Notes: a model not told the origin generated them from the letters alone. 64,000 bases of DNA from G963677485 sp942492855 (GCA_942492855.1 OW818647.1:2914001-2978000), one strand, 5' to 3'. Positions 1-8,014 are shown, numbered from the stretch's first letter. Made by a program: numbers and translations.

Positions 1-286
1 TAGGGATCATCAGCAGCAAGCCTTGGCTTGCGGTGAATGTGGTGGTCAGCGATCCAGCTTGAAGGGCACCATGCACGGCACCGGCGGCGCCTCCCTCACT
101 CTGCATCTCTTTCACGGTGGGCACTATGCCCCAGATGTTCTTATCATGCTTGGCTGCCCATTCATCCGACCACTCACCCATATTGGATGAAGGAGTGATG
201 GGATAGATGGCGATTACTTCGTTTGTCTTGTATGCAACATAAGCTGCCGCTTCGTTGCCGTCAATGGTGATACGCGGACGTGCCAT
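1..286 (-). CDS. nifJ: Pyruvate:ferredoxin (flavodoxin) oxidoreductase, N-terminal part, cut by window edge
   Basis: Only the first 95 codons are present; the gene continues beyond base 1. The enzyme decarboxylates pyruvate to acetyl-CoA with ferredoxin or flavodoxin as acceptor, in the cytoplasm. The visible start MARPRITIDGNEAAAYVAYK, followed by AIYPITPSSNMGEWSDEW and EGGAAGAVHGALQAG, is the classical PFOR domain I N-terminus. The TPSSxMGE stretch belongs to the pyruvate/TPP-binding region and the GGAAGAVHGA stretch is strongly conserved. The ATG at 286 follows an AAAGGA ribosome site. On the same strand, a TATAAT box (plus-strand 343-348) lies 57 bases upstream. PFOR points to anaerobic or facultative metabolism. 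The identification rests on the N-terminus alone; a related 2-oxoacid oxidoreductase is less likely. Confidence 0.85.
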   Translation of the reverse strand, partial: MARPRITIDGNEAAAYVAYKTNEVIAIYPITPSSNMGEWSDEWAAKHDKNIWGIVPTVKEMQSEGGAAGAVHGALQAGSLTTTFTASQGLLLMIP

Positions 287-738
287 GAACACTGATCCTT
301 TCTTCGGAATGCCGGAATACTAAGGATAGAGGCGTGATCAGCATTATAGTAGTTGCTGCGCACAGACACTCCATACCAACATATCATACCGCCGTTTGGG
401 TACATTTTGGTATACCGGAGTTGCGCGAGTGATGCCGCCGGGTAAACTTGCGGGGATTTATGGGGTGCGAACCGAGTGGTGGAAGACTATCTGAACGACG
501 GATGACGCGGATGGAGACCAAACGCAATGACGCAAAGGGGCAAAGGCGCAAAGGCACCAGGGAATGGTAATCCACAAATTACACAGATGACACAGATTGG
601 AAATGACCGATTCGTTCGGTTTGGCGTGTAGGGGCGATTCGCGAATCGCCCTTCCTGCTCTGCCACGTCGGATGATCTCTGCATTGAGGTTGTGACCTTA
701 CCGACTATACGGCACAGCCAATCGCTATTCCACCACGA
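287..738. other. Intergenic region with dispersed-repeat remnants, no gene seen
   Basis: No convincing gene. The nifJ promoter is probably here (TATAAT on the minus strand at 343-348). Bases 520-560 hold an iterated GCAAAGGCGCAAAG-type sequence, 565-598 an ACACAGATGACACAGATT-type sequence, and 620-662 a short palindrome of the GGGGCGATTCGCGAATCGCC type. Related sequences recur near 28.1 kb and 46.4 kb, so this looks like an accumulation of the genome's dispersed intergenic repeats. Confidence 0.5.
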
Positions 739-1332
739 CTATCGACGGGGCACATAGTCGGTGAGGGCACCATCGAGAACACGGTGCTCCATCCTGCCGA
801 CCGATCCATCTGGGAATCGAACACTAAAATGGGTCCCATCATCGCTTATGTAAGCCGCGTAATATGTGTATACACCAGCCCCCACTTTTACATATAACTT
901 CATACCTGGCACACGATATATAGATATTGACATAAACTGATGGGGTGTGTTCACTGGCGTGTTGCCGTTGTAAGTGCGGATCAAGCCAGATATTGGTTTT
1001 TGTTCTTTGCCTGTAACGCCGCCAAGAAAGCCGCCAGAGGGCTGTGTGTTTGGTGTTTCCGCTGTCGATGGACTACTGACTTGTGTCGGCTGTTCTGGCC
1101 CCGACGATGAACTGAAATAGGTGACCATCCCCAAGCCAAAGACAATGCTGAGCAAAAACGGGATCACTACAAACACGACCGCTAGTGCGACAACTATATG
1201 TAATATGTATGACTTCTTAGGCTGCACACTGACGTCACGCTGGCCAGATATCTGACGGTCAGCACCACAGTAAGGGCAATATCGGCCATCTACAGGTTGC
1301 ACCCGGCCGCACACAGAACACTCTTGATCCAT
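739..1332 (-). CDS. Zinc-ribbon membrane protein of unknown function
   Basis: A 197-residue protein. The N-terminus has a zinc ribbon of four cysteines (C5, C8, C19, C22; CSVCG then CPYCG). A long hydrophobic segment at about residues 39-70 is probably one or two membrane spans. A Ser/Thr/Pro-rich linker follows, then a C-terminal domain of about 80 residues with no family I recognise. The ATG at 1332 was chosen because an AAGGAG site sits 7 bases upstream; the open frame reaches further but has no ribosome site and runs into repeat DNA. The zinc ribbon would face the cytoplasm and the tail the periplasm or exterior. Function unknown. Confidence 0.6.
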   Translation of the reverse strand: MDQECSVCGRVQPVDGRYCPYCGADRQISGQRDVSVQPKKSYILHIVVALAVVFVVIPFLLSIVFGLGMVTYFSSSSGPEQPTQVSSPSTAETPNTQPSGGFLGGVTGKEQKPISGLIRTYNGNTPVNTPHQFMSISIYRVPGMKLYVKVGAGVYTYYAAYISDDGTHFSVRFPDGSVGRMEHRVLDGALTDYVPRR

Positions 1333-1436
1333 ATCCACACTCCTTAGATTATTCGATGCGTAACTACATTCAACTCCCTGCCGGGGCGTCCCTTGTGGGC
1401 ACCTAAAAACAAGAGCTGTTGAACGAATAAAGTTTA

Positions 1437-1508
1437 GGGCCACCACAAGGGTGGCCCCTACGACAGTATCAGTTACTGTATGGGCTGCCGTGTCAGAACG
1501 GGCGGGTG
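1437..1508. repeat. Dispersed palindromic (REP-like) repeat
   Basis: The hairpin arms GGGCCACC and GGTGGCCC surround ACAAG, followed by CCTACGAC, a variable stretch, and a GGCTGCCGTGTCAG-like tail. The same unit occurs at 5757-5831, 5922-5999 and 35577-35654. It lies just downstream of the 1509 open frame and upstream of the zinc-ribbon gene. Confidence 0.7.
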
Positions 1509-1793
1509 CTATCTGCTTTTTGCGTCACCCATTGGTATGTCGTAGTTCTGACCACACAGAGTAGCCAGGATACCCGATCCATAATGTATGGCCTCGGGTT
1601 TATACATCCCTGAGGTAAAAACAACCCAGCGGTCCCCACGGAAACCCGCAAACAGCAACAGATCATGTGCCATTCCTTCTACCCGCGATCGTATAGTCAC
1701 ATACCTTGCAAAGCCGGTGCCCCCTCCAAATTGCGGTGATCCTTCGACAAACCCCCTTGCACTACACGGTGGGGCGTAGGCGACATTGATCAA
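1509..1793 (-). CDS. Hypothetical protein, probable C-terminal part of a frameshifted gene
   Basis: A 94-codon open frame starting at TTG 1793 with no good ribosome site. Its frame is also open upstream of the TTG, into the end of the preceding membrane-protein frame (1804-2106). The predicted chain (for example GGGTGFARYVTIRSRVEGM and LLLFAGFRGDRWVVF) looks like a globular extracytoplasmic domain. Removing one C from the CCC near 1811-1813 would join the two frames into one protein of about 195 residues. I recognise no family. It could also be a separate small gene or non-coding. Confidence 0.35.
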   Translation of the reverse strand: MINVAYAPPCSARGFVEGSPQFGGGTGFARYVTIRSRVEGMAHDLLLFAGFRGDRWVVFTSGMYKPEAIHYGSGILATLCGQNYDIPMGDAKSR

Positions 1794-1803
1794 CTTGATA
1801 TCA

Positions 1804-2106
1804 CTATGACGGGTACTGTGAGGGTATCGATGGCCAGATGTTGTATGGCTTCATTTGGTTACATACCGGAGCGACCTGGCTGCATATGAGTTGGCTATTG
1901 CCCGGAAACAAATCAAGAGCATTGTAGCGCATGCCTTGGACACACCCAACTACTAGGGTAAATACCAACACTGCGGCAGTGCAGATCAGCACACCGCGAG
2001 CTTTGTAGTCTGGCCGTTTTCGATTGATGAACATCAATACAAGCACAATAACCAGAAGGAACGGCTGCCATCCATGGAAAAAGACGACGAAGCGGGTGAT
2101 ATCCAT
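1804..2106 (-). CDS. Small membrane protein, probable N-terminal part of a frameshifted gene
   Basis: A 100-residue open frame with two hydrophobic segments (about residues 14-28 and 37-55) separated by a basic loop (NRKRPDYK), giving two membrane spans with the loop probably cytoplasmic. The remainder would be extracytoplasmic and has two cysteines near the end (CSQVAPVC). The frame stops at 1804 where the neighbouring frame continues, consistent with a single-base insertion. The ribosome site is weak. No family recognised. Confidence 0.4.
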   Translation of the reverse strand: MDITRFVVFFHGWQPFLLVIVLVLMFINRKRPDYKARGVLICTAAVLVFTLVVGCVQGMRYNALDLFPGNSQLICSQVAPVCNQMKPYNIWPSIPSQYPS

Positions 2107-2445
2107 GATTTATGTCACGTCCACTGTCGCATCGTTTCATATTCCCATAGCATGATATGATCATACGCCTACGTTTCAATGAAGTCAAGCGATTCGTCGA
2201 TTTCGTATCTAGGCCTTTGGCAGAACTACGGCTTAGGCTGTTGTCGCGGATGGGGAAGGCCCTCTGCATGCCTTGCTCCTTTGCGTCATGGCGTTATGCA
2301 TCCGTTGTTGTTAAGAACATATTCTTGACCGCTATTGAATTTCTCCGCGGTAGTTTTACATATCCCGCGTAGAGAGGGTCGTTTCGCGAACCTCTCCATG
2401 TTCTGCAGGTTGTGGTAAAATAGCTTTGGCATATCGCCATGCTGA
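2107..2445. other. Intergenic region, no gene seen
   Basis: Open frames here are short and lack ribosome sites. The stretch should hold the promoters of the leftward membrane-protein gene and of the rightward tRNA; a TAAAAT box at about 2416 is a possible -10 for the tRNA, without a clear -35. Confidence 0.3.
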
Positions 2446-2520
2446 GCGGGAGTAGTTCAGCGGTAGAACGTCAGCTTCCCAAGCTGGATGTCGCGAGTTC
2501 GATCCTCGTCTCCCGCTCCA
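2446..2520 (+). tRNA. tRNA-Gly (anticodon CCC), CCA encoded
   Basis: A complete cloverleaf. The acceptor strands GCGGGAG and CTCCCGC pair fully. The D-arm contains AGTTCAGCGGTAGAAC. The anticodon stem TCAGC/GCTGG encloses the loop TTCCCAA, giving anticodon CCC. The T-arm contains GAGTTCGATCCTC. The discriminator base is T and CCA is encoded at 2518-2520. Bases 2451-2520 are repeated exactly at 4252-4321. Confidence 0.95.
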
Positions 2521-2835
2521 AAGATTCTTGTGATTTCGAATCGACCCTCACCCCATTCCAAACAACCCTCCCTGCTATCACATTCATGAAAACCTGCGTC
2601 AATAATCGTTGACTATGAATGTGCTGCTGTGATACAGTTTATCTATAGTGCGTAATCCTACGATTTTATACATATCGTAGGGTGCACATGAAATGGATAG
2701 CTGGTATGATTTTGGCCACATGTGCTCAGTATATGGGCGATGACCCGAATTTCGAAGAATGACCCAGCCACTCGTTACGACGCACGATGTTACTGAATTA
2801 CAATGCTGTATTTCCAAACGGAGGGTTTGGTCCTT
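2521..2835. other. Intergenic region upstream of the RCC1-like gene, possible weak promoter
   Basis: No gene supported. TTGACT at 2609-2614 followed after about 17 bases by ATACAG is a possible weak promoter for the RCC1-like gene at 2836. It resembles the clearer TTGACT promoter at 23494. The stretch immediately follows the tRNA and would be the left end of any element inserted at that tRNA. Confidence 0.3.
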
Positions 2836-4149
2836 ATGACACATATCTCAACAAATTCTATCATTGCATCTTTAGTGCTGTGCTTCACCATGGCGGCGAC
2901 GAGCCAAACAAATCAAGCTACATATGGAACCGCGGAGGTATGGGGTGATTACCGTATCAATGCTGGTGAGGAACATCAGTTAGCTCAGATTTCGGCTATT
3001 CGCCGTGGTTATGTGGGGCTTAGGCCTGACGGTTCTATTATCTGCAGGTCACACTCCCTCGACTATATATATCCACCTAACGTAAATAGTGGGTTTACGT
3101 CGATTTCGTCAGGAATTATTCATTGTGTTGGCTTGCAAAAAAACGGCTCAGTGGCGTGCTGGGGAGTAGAATTCTACGGCAATTGTACCGTACCCCAACC
3201 TAACCAAGACTACGTAGCTGTTAGTGCTGGCCCCTGGTTTTCGATGGGCTTGAAAAAGAATGGATCTGTGGTATGTTGGGGTGATAACAGTCGCTTGCAG
3301 TGTAATGTGCCAGAACCCAACACTGACTTTCTAGCAATTTCTGGAGGTTTGTGGCATGCAGTCGGCCTCAAAACGGACGGTTCTGTTGTTTGTTGGGGTA
3401 ACAATGACACCGGGTTATGTAATGTACCGGAACCAAACAGGGATTTTGTAGCTGTGGCGGCCGGTTACATGCACAGTATAGGATTGAAAAGAGACGGCTC
3501 TGTGGTTTGCTGGGGTGATAACAGTTATGGTCAATGCAGTCCGACTGGAGTGAACGATGACTTCACAGCGGTCGCGGCAGGCGGTGGCCACTGTGTAGGA
3601 TTGAAACGGGACGGATCAATAGTCTGTTGGGGATATAATGAACAAGGACAATGCAACGTGCCAAATCCTAACCGTGGGTTTGTTTCAATCGATGCATTTG
3701 AGTTGACGACAGTTGGTGTTCGCGGCGAATATGTCATGACTGGCCAAATCGAGTCGTCAGGTTACGCAGGCAAACTTAGCAAGCTACCATTAACTGCTAA
3801 CGTGCTGGAGCGAGTAAACCCGTTGTTCAGCAATGTCTCCAAGCCACTCGTGTCAGATGATGGCAAATACACTCTTTATAGCCATCTGCTGCCACCGTAT
3901 GACATTGTTTTTAGCAGTCCCCATTTCCTATCGTTGAAGACACAAGACGTTGACCCTGCTACGAGTTTGAATCTGTCCATTATAAATGGCGATGCAGACG
4001 GAGATAATCGGATCAATCTGTTTGACTTCGTAATGCTCGATTCGCATTTTGGGTCATCCGATCCCAAGGCTGATCTTAACGGTGACGGGCAAGTTAATCT
4101 GTTTGATTACATGGTCATCGACACGAACTTCGGAGCGGTCGGAGACTGA
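2836..4149 (+). CDS. Secreted single RCC1-like propeller with dockerin-like C-terminus
   Basis: A 437-residue exported protein. A signal peptide (about residues 1-23) precedes six full RCC1-like units of about 39 residues plus a split seventh (N-terminal AEVWGDYRI paired with the last FVSIDAFELTTVGVRG), i.e. one seven-bladed propeller. Most units carry VVCWG and a second cysteine nine residues after the first. A beta-sandwich of about 80 residues (starts MTGQIESSGYAGKL) follows, then a dockerin-like pair of calcium loops, DADGDNRINLFD and DLNGDGQVNLFD. ATG 2836 was chosen because GGAGGG lies upstream and the signal peptide starts there; the frame is open from 2803. The ligand is unknown. It is flanked by an intact and a partial tRNA-Gly. 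Confidence 0.8.
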   Translation: MTHISTNSIIASLVLCFTMAATSQTNQATYGTAEVWGDYRINAGEEHQLAQISAIRRGYVGLRPDGSIICRSHSLDYIYPPNVNSGFTSISSGIIHCVGLQKNGSVACWGVEFYGNCTVPQPNQDYVAVSAGPWFSMGLKKNGSVVCWGDNSRLQCNVPEPNTDFLAISGGLWHAVGLKTDGSVVCWGNNDTGLCNVPEPNRDFVAVAAGYMHSIGLKRDGSVVCWGDNSYGQCSPTGVNDDFTAVAAGGGHCVGLKRDGSIVCWGYNEQGQCNVPNPNRGFVSIDAFELTTVGVRGEYVMTGQIESSGYAGKLSKLPLTANVLERVNPLFSNVSKPLVSDDGKYTLYSHLLPPYDIVFSSPHFLSLKTQDVDPATSLNLSIINGDADGDNRINLFDFVMLDSHFGSSDPKADLNGDGQVNLFDYMVIDTNFGAVGD

Positions 4150-4251
4150 CGAATTCAGATGACCTGCGTTCGTGGGTAGGGCTTTGGCCAGGGGTGCAAG
4201 TTCGCTAGCCTCTGGCTCGCCTATCTTTTGGGCTGGTGTTGGGATATCGCC

Positions 4252-4321
4252 AGTAGTTCAGCGGTAGAACGTCAGCTTCCCAAGCTGGATGTCGCGAGTT
4301 CGATCCTCGTCTCCCGCTCCA
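4252..4321 (+). pseudogene. 3' partial copy of tRNA-Gly(CCC)
   Basis: These 70 bases are identical to 2451-2520 of the intact tRNA-Gly, including CCA. The 5' acceptor strand is altered: the seven bases before the D-arm read TCGCCAG instead of GCGGGAG, leaving C-C clashes and a T-C mismatch against CTCCCGC. The flank TATCGCC is shared with the intact copy's upstream region, as if 12 bases had been deleted. It is unlikely to give a functional tRNA. It may be a duplication scar or an attachment-site-like direct repeat. Confidence 0.75.
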
Positions 4322-4454
4322 ATCATCACCTCGTCGCCCGTTGCCGCAGACGCTTCCCTCGTGTTACACTTCATGTACTATCACTCCTGCAACATGACAC
4401 GAAATTGGCGCAACACCAGGGCGGAGAGTAAACACATTATGTCAGCAAATCCCG

Positions 4455-5627
4455 ATGCCGGTAAATAATATGAACATGCGGTTTTTGGCATATGTGTGTG
4501 TTCAAATCGGTATCATGATGAACATCGCCGCCGGGGTCCAGGTCACGAAACTGGAGACCTCAGCACCGAATTTGCTGCTGACAGCCGACCGGATAGGCTA
4601 CATCCAACAGGAGCTTCGCGCCGGTAATCCGGTGATATCTGAAACGTATAAGCAGCTCATCGCCAATGCTGAAGCCAGTATGGAGTTGTCACCTAATCCG
4701 ATAGTGGGTGAAGTCCGGGTTCCGGGGTTCTACACCAGCAAGCGTGAGGAGCACCGGGCGGTGGTCAGGAGGCTTAGGCTGGACGCCAACGCGGCGAACT
4801 GCCTGGCTCTGGCGTATGCGATCAGCAAAGAGCGTAAATATGCGGATAAATCGAAAGAGTATCTATACGCATGGGTGCACAAACTCGGCCAGCCCCGTGA
4901 TGGCGGCACCTGGCTGGATGCGTTGACGCTGAGCAAAAAGGGCGACACACCGCTTGTGATTACCTATACTTTTCCCAGTTTTATGTATGCTTTCGATATC
5001 CTGCAGGGGCTTGGGCAGTTGACCGACAGTGAGGTCGATGAGTTCCGCCAATGGCTGCGGGTCTACGTCAACTACTGCTCACACGAACGCATGTTCAAGA
5101 ACAACCACTACAACTGGCAGGCGCTGTTTATGCTTTGTGCCGGACATGTGCTCCGTGACAATGATGTATTTACCACAGGCATGAGGTATTTCAAGAAGAG
5201 CATCGACTACCAGATACTGGGCGATGGTTCGTTGGCCCTTGAGATGTGGCGTGAGGAGAAGTGCGGAACATATACCTTGATGGCACTTGAGGCCATGGTT
5301 CAGGGGGCACATATCGCCGTAGTTCACGGTCACCCAGAGGTGTTGACTACTCGCTCCAGGTATGGAGGGAGCATGAAGGATGCGGTCGATTGCCTGGTTA
5401 GCTTTCTTGATGATCCTGACCACTGGCAGACGAACAGGCGCCGGTGGTATGTGGGCTACACGAAACAAAACAGGCCGGATGACAACTCAAACTGGGGCTG
5501 GCTGCAGGAACTTCCGCACGTTTGGTGGCCTGATGCGAAATACCCTGCATACATGAAAAAGCGCCCGTATGGTCTGGGCGACCGCGCCTATACGCTGAAC
5601 TACTCCACGCTGCTCTTTGCGCGCTAA
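4455..5627 (+). CDS. Exported alginate-lyase-like polysaccharide lyase
   Basis: A 390-residue protein resembling the alginate lyase (PL5-type, alpha/alpha barrel) family. The hallmark is NNHYNWQALFML near residue 216, the counterpart of the NNHSYW catalytic stretch. Before it come LDALTLSKKGDTPLVITY and FPSFMYAFDIL; after it come SLALEMWREEKCGTYTLMALEAM and a C-terminal WGWLQELPHVWWP. A hydrophobic N-terminus suggests export. Starts at 4455, 4470 or 4476 are in frame; 4470 gives the cleanest signal peptide but no start has a strong ribosome site. A GGAGAG site instead precedes a nine-codon open frame at 4439 that ends at 4468, which might couple translation. The likely role is beta-elimination of uronate polysaccharide outside the cytoplasm; the substrate is not certain. 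Confidence 0.7.
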   Translation: MPVNNMNMRFLAYVCVQIGIMMNIAAGVQVTKLETSAPNLLLTADRIGYIQQELRAGNPVISETYKQLIANAEASMELSPNPIVGEVRVPGFYTSKREEHRAVVRRLRLDANAANCLALAYAISKERKYADKSKEYLYAWVHKLGQPRDGGTWLDALTLSKKGDTPLVITYTFPSFMYAFDILQGLGQLTDSEVDEFRQWLRVYVNYCSHERMFKNNHYNWQALFMLCAGHVLRDNDVFTTGMRYFKKSIDYQILGDGSLALEMWREEKCGTYTLMALEAMVQGAHIAVVHGHPEVLTTRSRYGGSMKDAVDCLVSFLDDPDHWQTNRRRWYVGYTKQNRPDDNSNWGWLQELPHVWWPDAKYPAYMKKRPYGLGDRAYTLNYSTLLFAR

Positions 5628-6028
5628 TATTCGCCTGGTCGTCATTGCGAGGCTTGGCAGTAACTGCATCTAGGTCCCTGCCGTAGGGGCGTCCCTTGTG
5701 GGCGCCCGTGGTTGCCAGAAAACTGTCGCAGGGGCGACCGGTCGGTCGCCCGAATAGGGCCACCACAAGGGTGGCCCCTACGACCATATCAATTACAGCG
5801 TAGGCTGCCGCGCATGCACGGGATGGTGCCTGTATCTAAATCCCTGCCGTAGGGGCATCCTTCGTGGCGCCCATGGTTGCCAGAAAACCGTCGTAGGGGC
5901 GACCGGCCGGTCGCCCGAATAGGGCCACCACAAGGGTGGCCCCTACGACCGTACCAATTACAGCGTAGGCTGTCGTTGCAGCACGGGTGGATGCTTGTAT
6001 ACAATGATCACACACACAGAAGGACAAT
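5628..6028. repeat. Two tandem copies of a ~166-bp palindromic repeat between genes
   Basis: The unit beginning CCCTGCCGTAGGGGC at 5676 is repeated from 5842 with a period of 166 bases. Each unit holds three hairpins: GGGGCG..TCCCTTGTGGGCGCCC, GGGGCGACCGGTCGGTCGCC, and GGGCCACCACAAGGGTGGCCCC. A shared GGTTGCCAGAAAAC links the first two and an AATTACAGCGTAGGCTG tail follows the third. No gene is present. The repeat could end transcription from the lyase gene. Confidence 0.8.
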
Positions 6029-6592
6029 ATGCCTGACCCAGTCATTATTATAATAACCCCCCAACCCGCACCGGAGCTGGTGGTGCTGTGCGACGATGCT
6101 GACCGCCCGATAGGCACGGCGGAAAAAGAGCGCGTGCATACGGCCAACACCCCCCTTCATCAGGCATTCAGCCTGTTCCTGTTCAACCCCAAGGGCGAAC
6201 TGCTGATGCAGCAGCGCAGCCACCTGAAGAAGACGTGGCCTTTGGAGTGGAGCAATAGCTGCTGCGGTCACCCGTTGCCGGGTGAGAGCCGTGTTCAGGC
6301 TGTCCATCGGCGGGTGCGGGCTGAGTTAGGCTGCGATGTGTTGAACCTGCATCTGGAGCTGCCCGACTACCGCTACCGCGCAGAGAAATCCGGCATTGTG
6401 GAGAATGAAATCTGTCCGGTGTTTACCGGATTGATCTCCGGTGAGTTGTACCCTGATCCGCAAGAGGTGGAGGCGGTGCGCTGGATCGATTGGGCAGAGT
6501 TCTGCCGGCAGGTGAGTGAGGGCAGTCTTGCCGTGAGTCCGTGGTGCATTGAGGAGACGCGGTTGTTAGTGGGGAAGGGGTTTCGGCCTTAG
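6029..6592 (+). CDS. idi: Isopentenyl-diphosphate delta-isomerase, type 1 (Nudix fold)
   Basis: A 187-residue enzyme that interconverts isopentenyl and dimethylallyl diphosphate for isoprenoid synthesis in the cytoplasm. The metal-dependent type 1 signatures are all present: TPLHQAFSLFLFN, the catalytic cysteine region SNSCCGHP (C79), the Nudix-like VHRRVRAELG, and GIVENEICPVF with the paired glutamates E125 and E127. The length matches the bacterial family. The ATG at 6029 follows an AAGGA site. The stop overlaps the convergent padR stop by a few bases. No other isoprenoid gene is nearby. Confidence 0.92.
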   Translation: MPDPVIIIITPQPAPELVVLCDDADRPIGTAEKERVHTANTPLHQAFSLFLFNPKGELLMQQRSHLKKTWPLEWSNSCCGHPLPGESRVQAVHRRVRAELGCDVLNLHLELPDYRYRAEKSGIVENEICPVFTGLISGELYPDPQEVEAVRWIDWAEFCRQVSEGSLAVSPWCIEETRLLVGKGFRP

Positions 6593-7044
6593 CCGCTGGT
6601 CTGGACGGTGTCCTTCTGGGTTTTGGTTGGTGACAAACCATCGTGGGTTGGTTTCTTCTGATCGAGTACCGCTACATCTTCCACAAAGGAAGCCATCGAC
6701 TTCTGCAGGTGATCCAGCACGGTCGCCCACTCTCTCAGGTGAGATTGGCCTTCTGCGGTGATGCTGTAGATGTGTCGTGCGGGGCCGGTGCCGCTGGTAT
6801 CCCAGGTCGATGTGACGAAAGCCATGGTCTCCAGACGCTGCAGCGTGCGGTAGAGTGCGCCACGGTCTATCTCGGTATCGGTTAAGGCGTGTTCTGCCAG
6901 CTCTTTACTCAGTTCATAGCCATACGCCGGGCCGTGGTGTTCCAGCACAAATAGCACCACCGGTTCCACAAATCTATACAGGTTACCCATCGCACAACTG
7001 CACGGGCGTTTTCCTGCGTGACGGTGACACAGACCTTTTGGCAT
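6589..7044 (-). CDS. PadR-family transcriptional regulator with Cys/His-rich N-terminus
   Basis: A 151-residue winged-helix regulator. The PadR core runs from about residue 20: YRFVEPVVLFVLEHHGPAYG (helix 1-2), IDRGALYRTLQRLE (recognition helix), and a wing ending GPARHIYSITAEG, followed by a dimerisation helix. The first 20 residues add a Cys/His cluster (C6, H7, H9, C15, C17), suggesting bound metal or redox sensing. AAGGAG lies upstream of ATG 7044. It diverges from the NifX/4Fe-4S ATPase operon across a region with two inverted operator-like sites, one of which overlaps a possible padR promoter (TTGCAT, 17 bases, TAACAT). Autoregulation and control of the operon are inferred. Confidence 0.85.
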   Translation of the reverse strand: MPKGLCHRHAGKRPCSCAMGNLYRFVEPVVLFVLEHHGPAYGYELSKELAEHALTDTEIDRGALYRTLQRLETMAFVTSTWDTSGTGPARHIYSITAEGQSHLREWATVLDHLQKSMASFVEDVAVLDQKKPTHDGLSPTKTQKDTVQTSG

Positions 7045-7130
7045 TTTTAAGTTCTCCTTAAGCGTTGGACGGACAACATGGACGTATAAATCCAGCCCAC
7101 CCTGATATCTATGTTAGCATAAAATGGCGA

Positions 7131-7151
7131 TATATGCAATATACATCTATA
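7131..7151 (-). promoter_or_regulatory. Operator-like site 1, padR proximal
   Basis: A 21-base site beginning TATATGCAAT and ending ACATCTATA. It is repeated in inverted orientation at 7186-7206 with two differences. On the minus strand its TTGCAT could be the -35 of padR, with TAACAT 17 bases later. The rest of the 397-base gap between padR and the operon holds the two sites, a weaker GCAATATA-containing stretch near 7281-7300, and no gene. Confidence 0.6.
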
Positions 7152-7185
7152 TGCCATTGCGTTCTGTGTTTGAATATGGTAACAC

Positions 7186-7206
7186 TATAGATGTAAGTTG
7201 CATATA
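7186..7206 (+). promoter_or_regulatory. Operator-like site 2, operon side
   Basis: Inverted counterpart of site 1, reading TATAGATGTAAG then TTGCATATA, 34 bases away. Seventeen of its 21 bases recur at 12306-12326 in front of the peroxiredoxin gene. PadR is the obvious candidate binder; that is inference. Confidence 0.6.
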
Positions 7207-7441
7207 CTAGCTGGAAGTGGACCTGATAGTCAGTGACGCCTTCGGTGATCTGTCAGTCGATGCAGATGGAGCACGGTGATATGTGCAATATAACTATGTG
7301 TAAACAACTGAACCCGATATTCCGGTGCTACAAGACCCGATGAAGGCTGTAGCCCGGCCAAGGCCTCTTCAACTGGTGGCAGCAACGAATACTGACCAGC
7401 GCATGAGGCGGAACCAGACGGAAACGTCAAGGAGCATACCA

Positions 7442-7984
7442 ATGAAAATCGCAATATCATCTATGGGCAACCAAATGGACTCGCTTGTGGACCCCCGGCT
7501 GGGGCGTGCCGCATGGTTCATTGTGGTCGATACCGAAACCATGGATTTCAACGCCATACCAAATGAGGCTGCGGAAGCCAGCCAGGGGGCTGGTATACAA
7601 GCCGCTCAGACGATGTGTAAACTCGGTATTACTGCCGTGATCACTGGCAATGTTGGTCCTAACGCCTTTCAGGCACTCACGGCAGCCGGCATACGTATGT
7701 TCGAAGCGGTGAATGTGAGTGTGAAGGCCGCGGTCGACCAATTCATGAACGACGATGTGCAGCCGATACTGGCCTCCGCACCCGGTGGTGTAGCGCCTGT
7801 GGGTAACCAGTCTGCCACGCAAGCCCCTAGTAACCTGGAGCCACCCCAGGCGGCAGGCCAAGGCCTGGGACAGGGCATGGGGCGCGGTATGGGCCGTGGA
7901 CAAGGTCAAGGTTTGGGCCGCGGTAAAGGCCAAGGCGGCGGACGCGGCGGATGCCGGCGTGGTAATGGAGCCAACGGGGTCTAA
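7442..7984 (+). CDS. NifX/ORP-like protein with Gly/Arg-rich tail
   Basis: A 180-residue protein of the dinitrogenase iron-molybdenum cofactor (NifX/NafY) family. The domain, about residues 1-112, starts MKIAISSMG and has VDPRLGRAAWFIVVDTET, the QGAGIQAAQ helix and TGNVGPNAFQAL. Members of this family bind metal clusters. After a proline-rich linker, residues 137-180 are a low-complexity tail of GQGMGRG/GRG repeats with a single cysteine, which may bind nucleic acid, phosphate or a partner. ATG 7442 has GGAG just upstream; the longer open frame from 7325 lacks a ribosome site. It is the first gene of the operon. Confidence 0.8.
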   Translation: MKIAISSMGNQMDSLVDPRLGRAAWFIVVDTETMDFNAIPNEAAEASQGAGIQAAQTMCKLGITAVITGNVGPNAFQALTAAGIRMFEAVNVSVKAAVDQFMNDDVQPILASAPGGVAPVGNQSATQAPSNLEPPQAAGQGLGQGMGRGMGRGQGQGLGRGKGQGGGRGGCRRGNGANGV

Positions 7985-8014
7985 CCCCGTATGTCGCTAA
8001 AGGAGTAAAACATT

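Noticed and set aside
2157..2372. 71-codon frame upstream of the tRNA
   Set aside because: No ribosome site, no domain, and arginine-rich composition typical of chance frames.
4252..4321. Second functional tRNA-Gly
   Set aside because: The acceptor stem cannot pair because the 5' strand is changed, so it is listed as a partial copy.
7457..7933. 158-codon minus-strand frame opposite the first NifX-like gene
   Set aside because: No ribosome site, no family pattern, fully covered by a well-supported gene.
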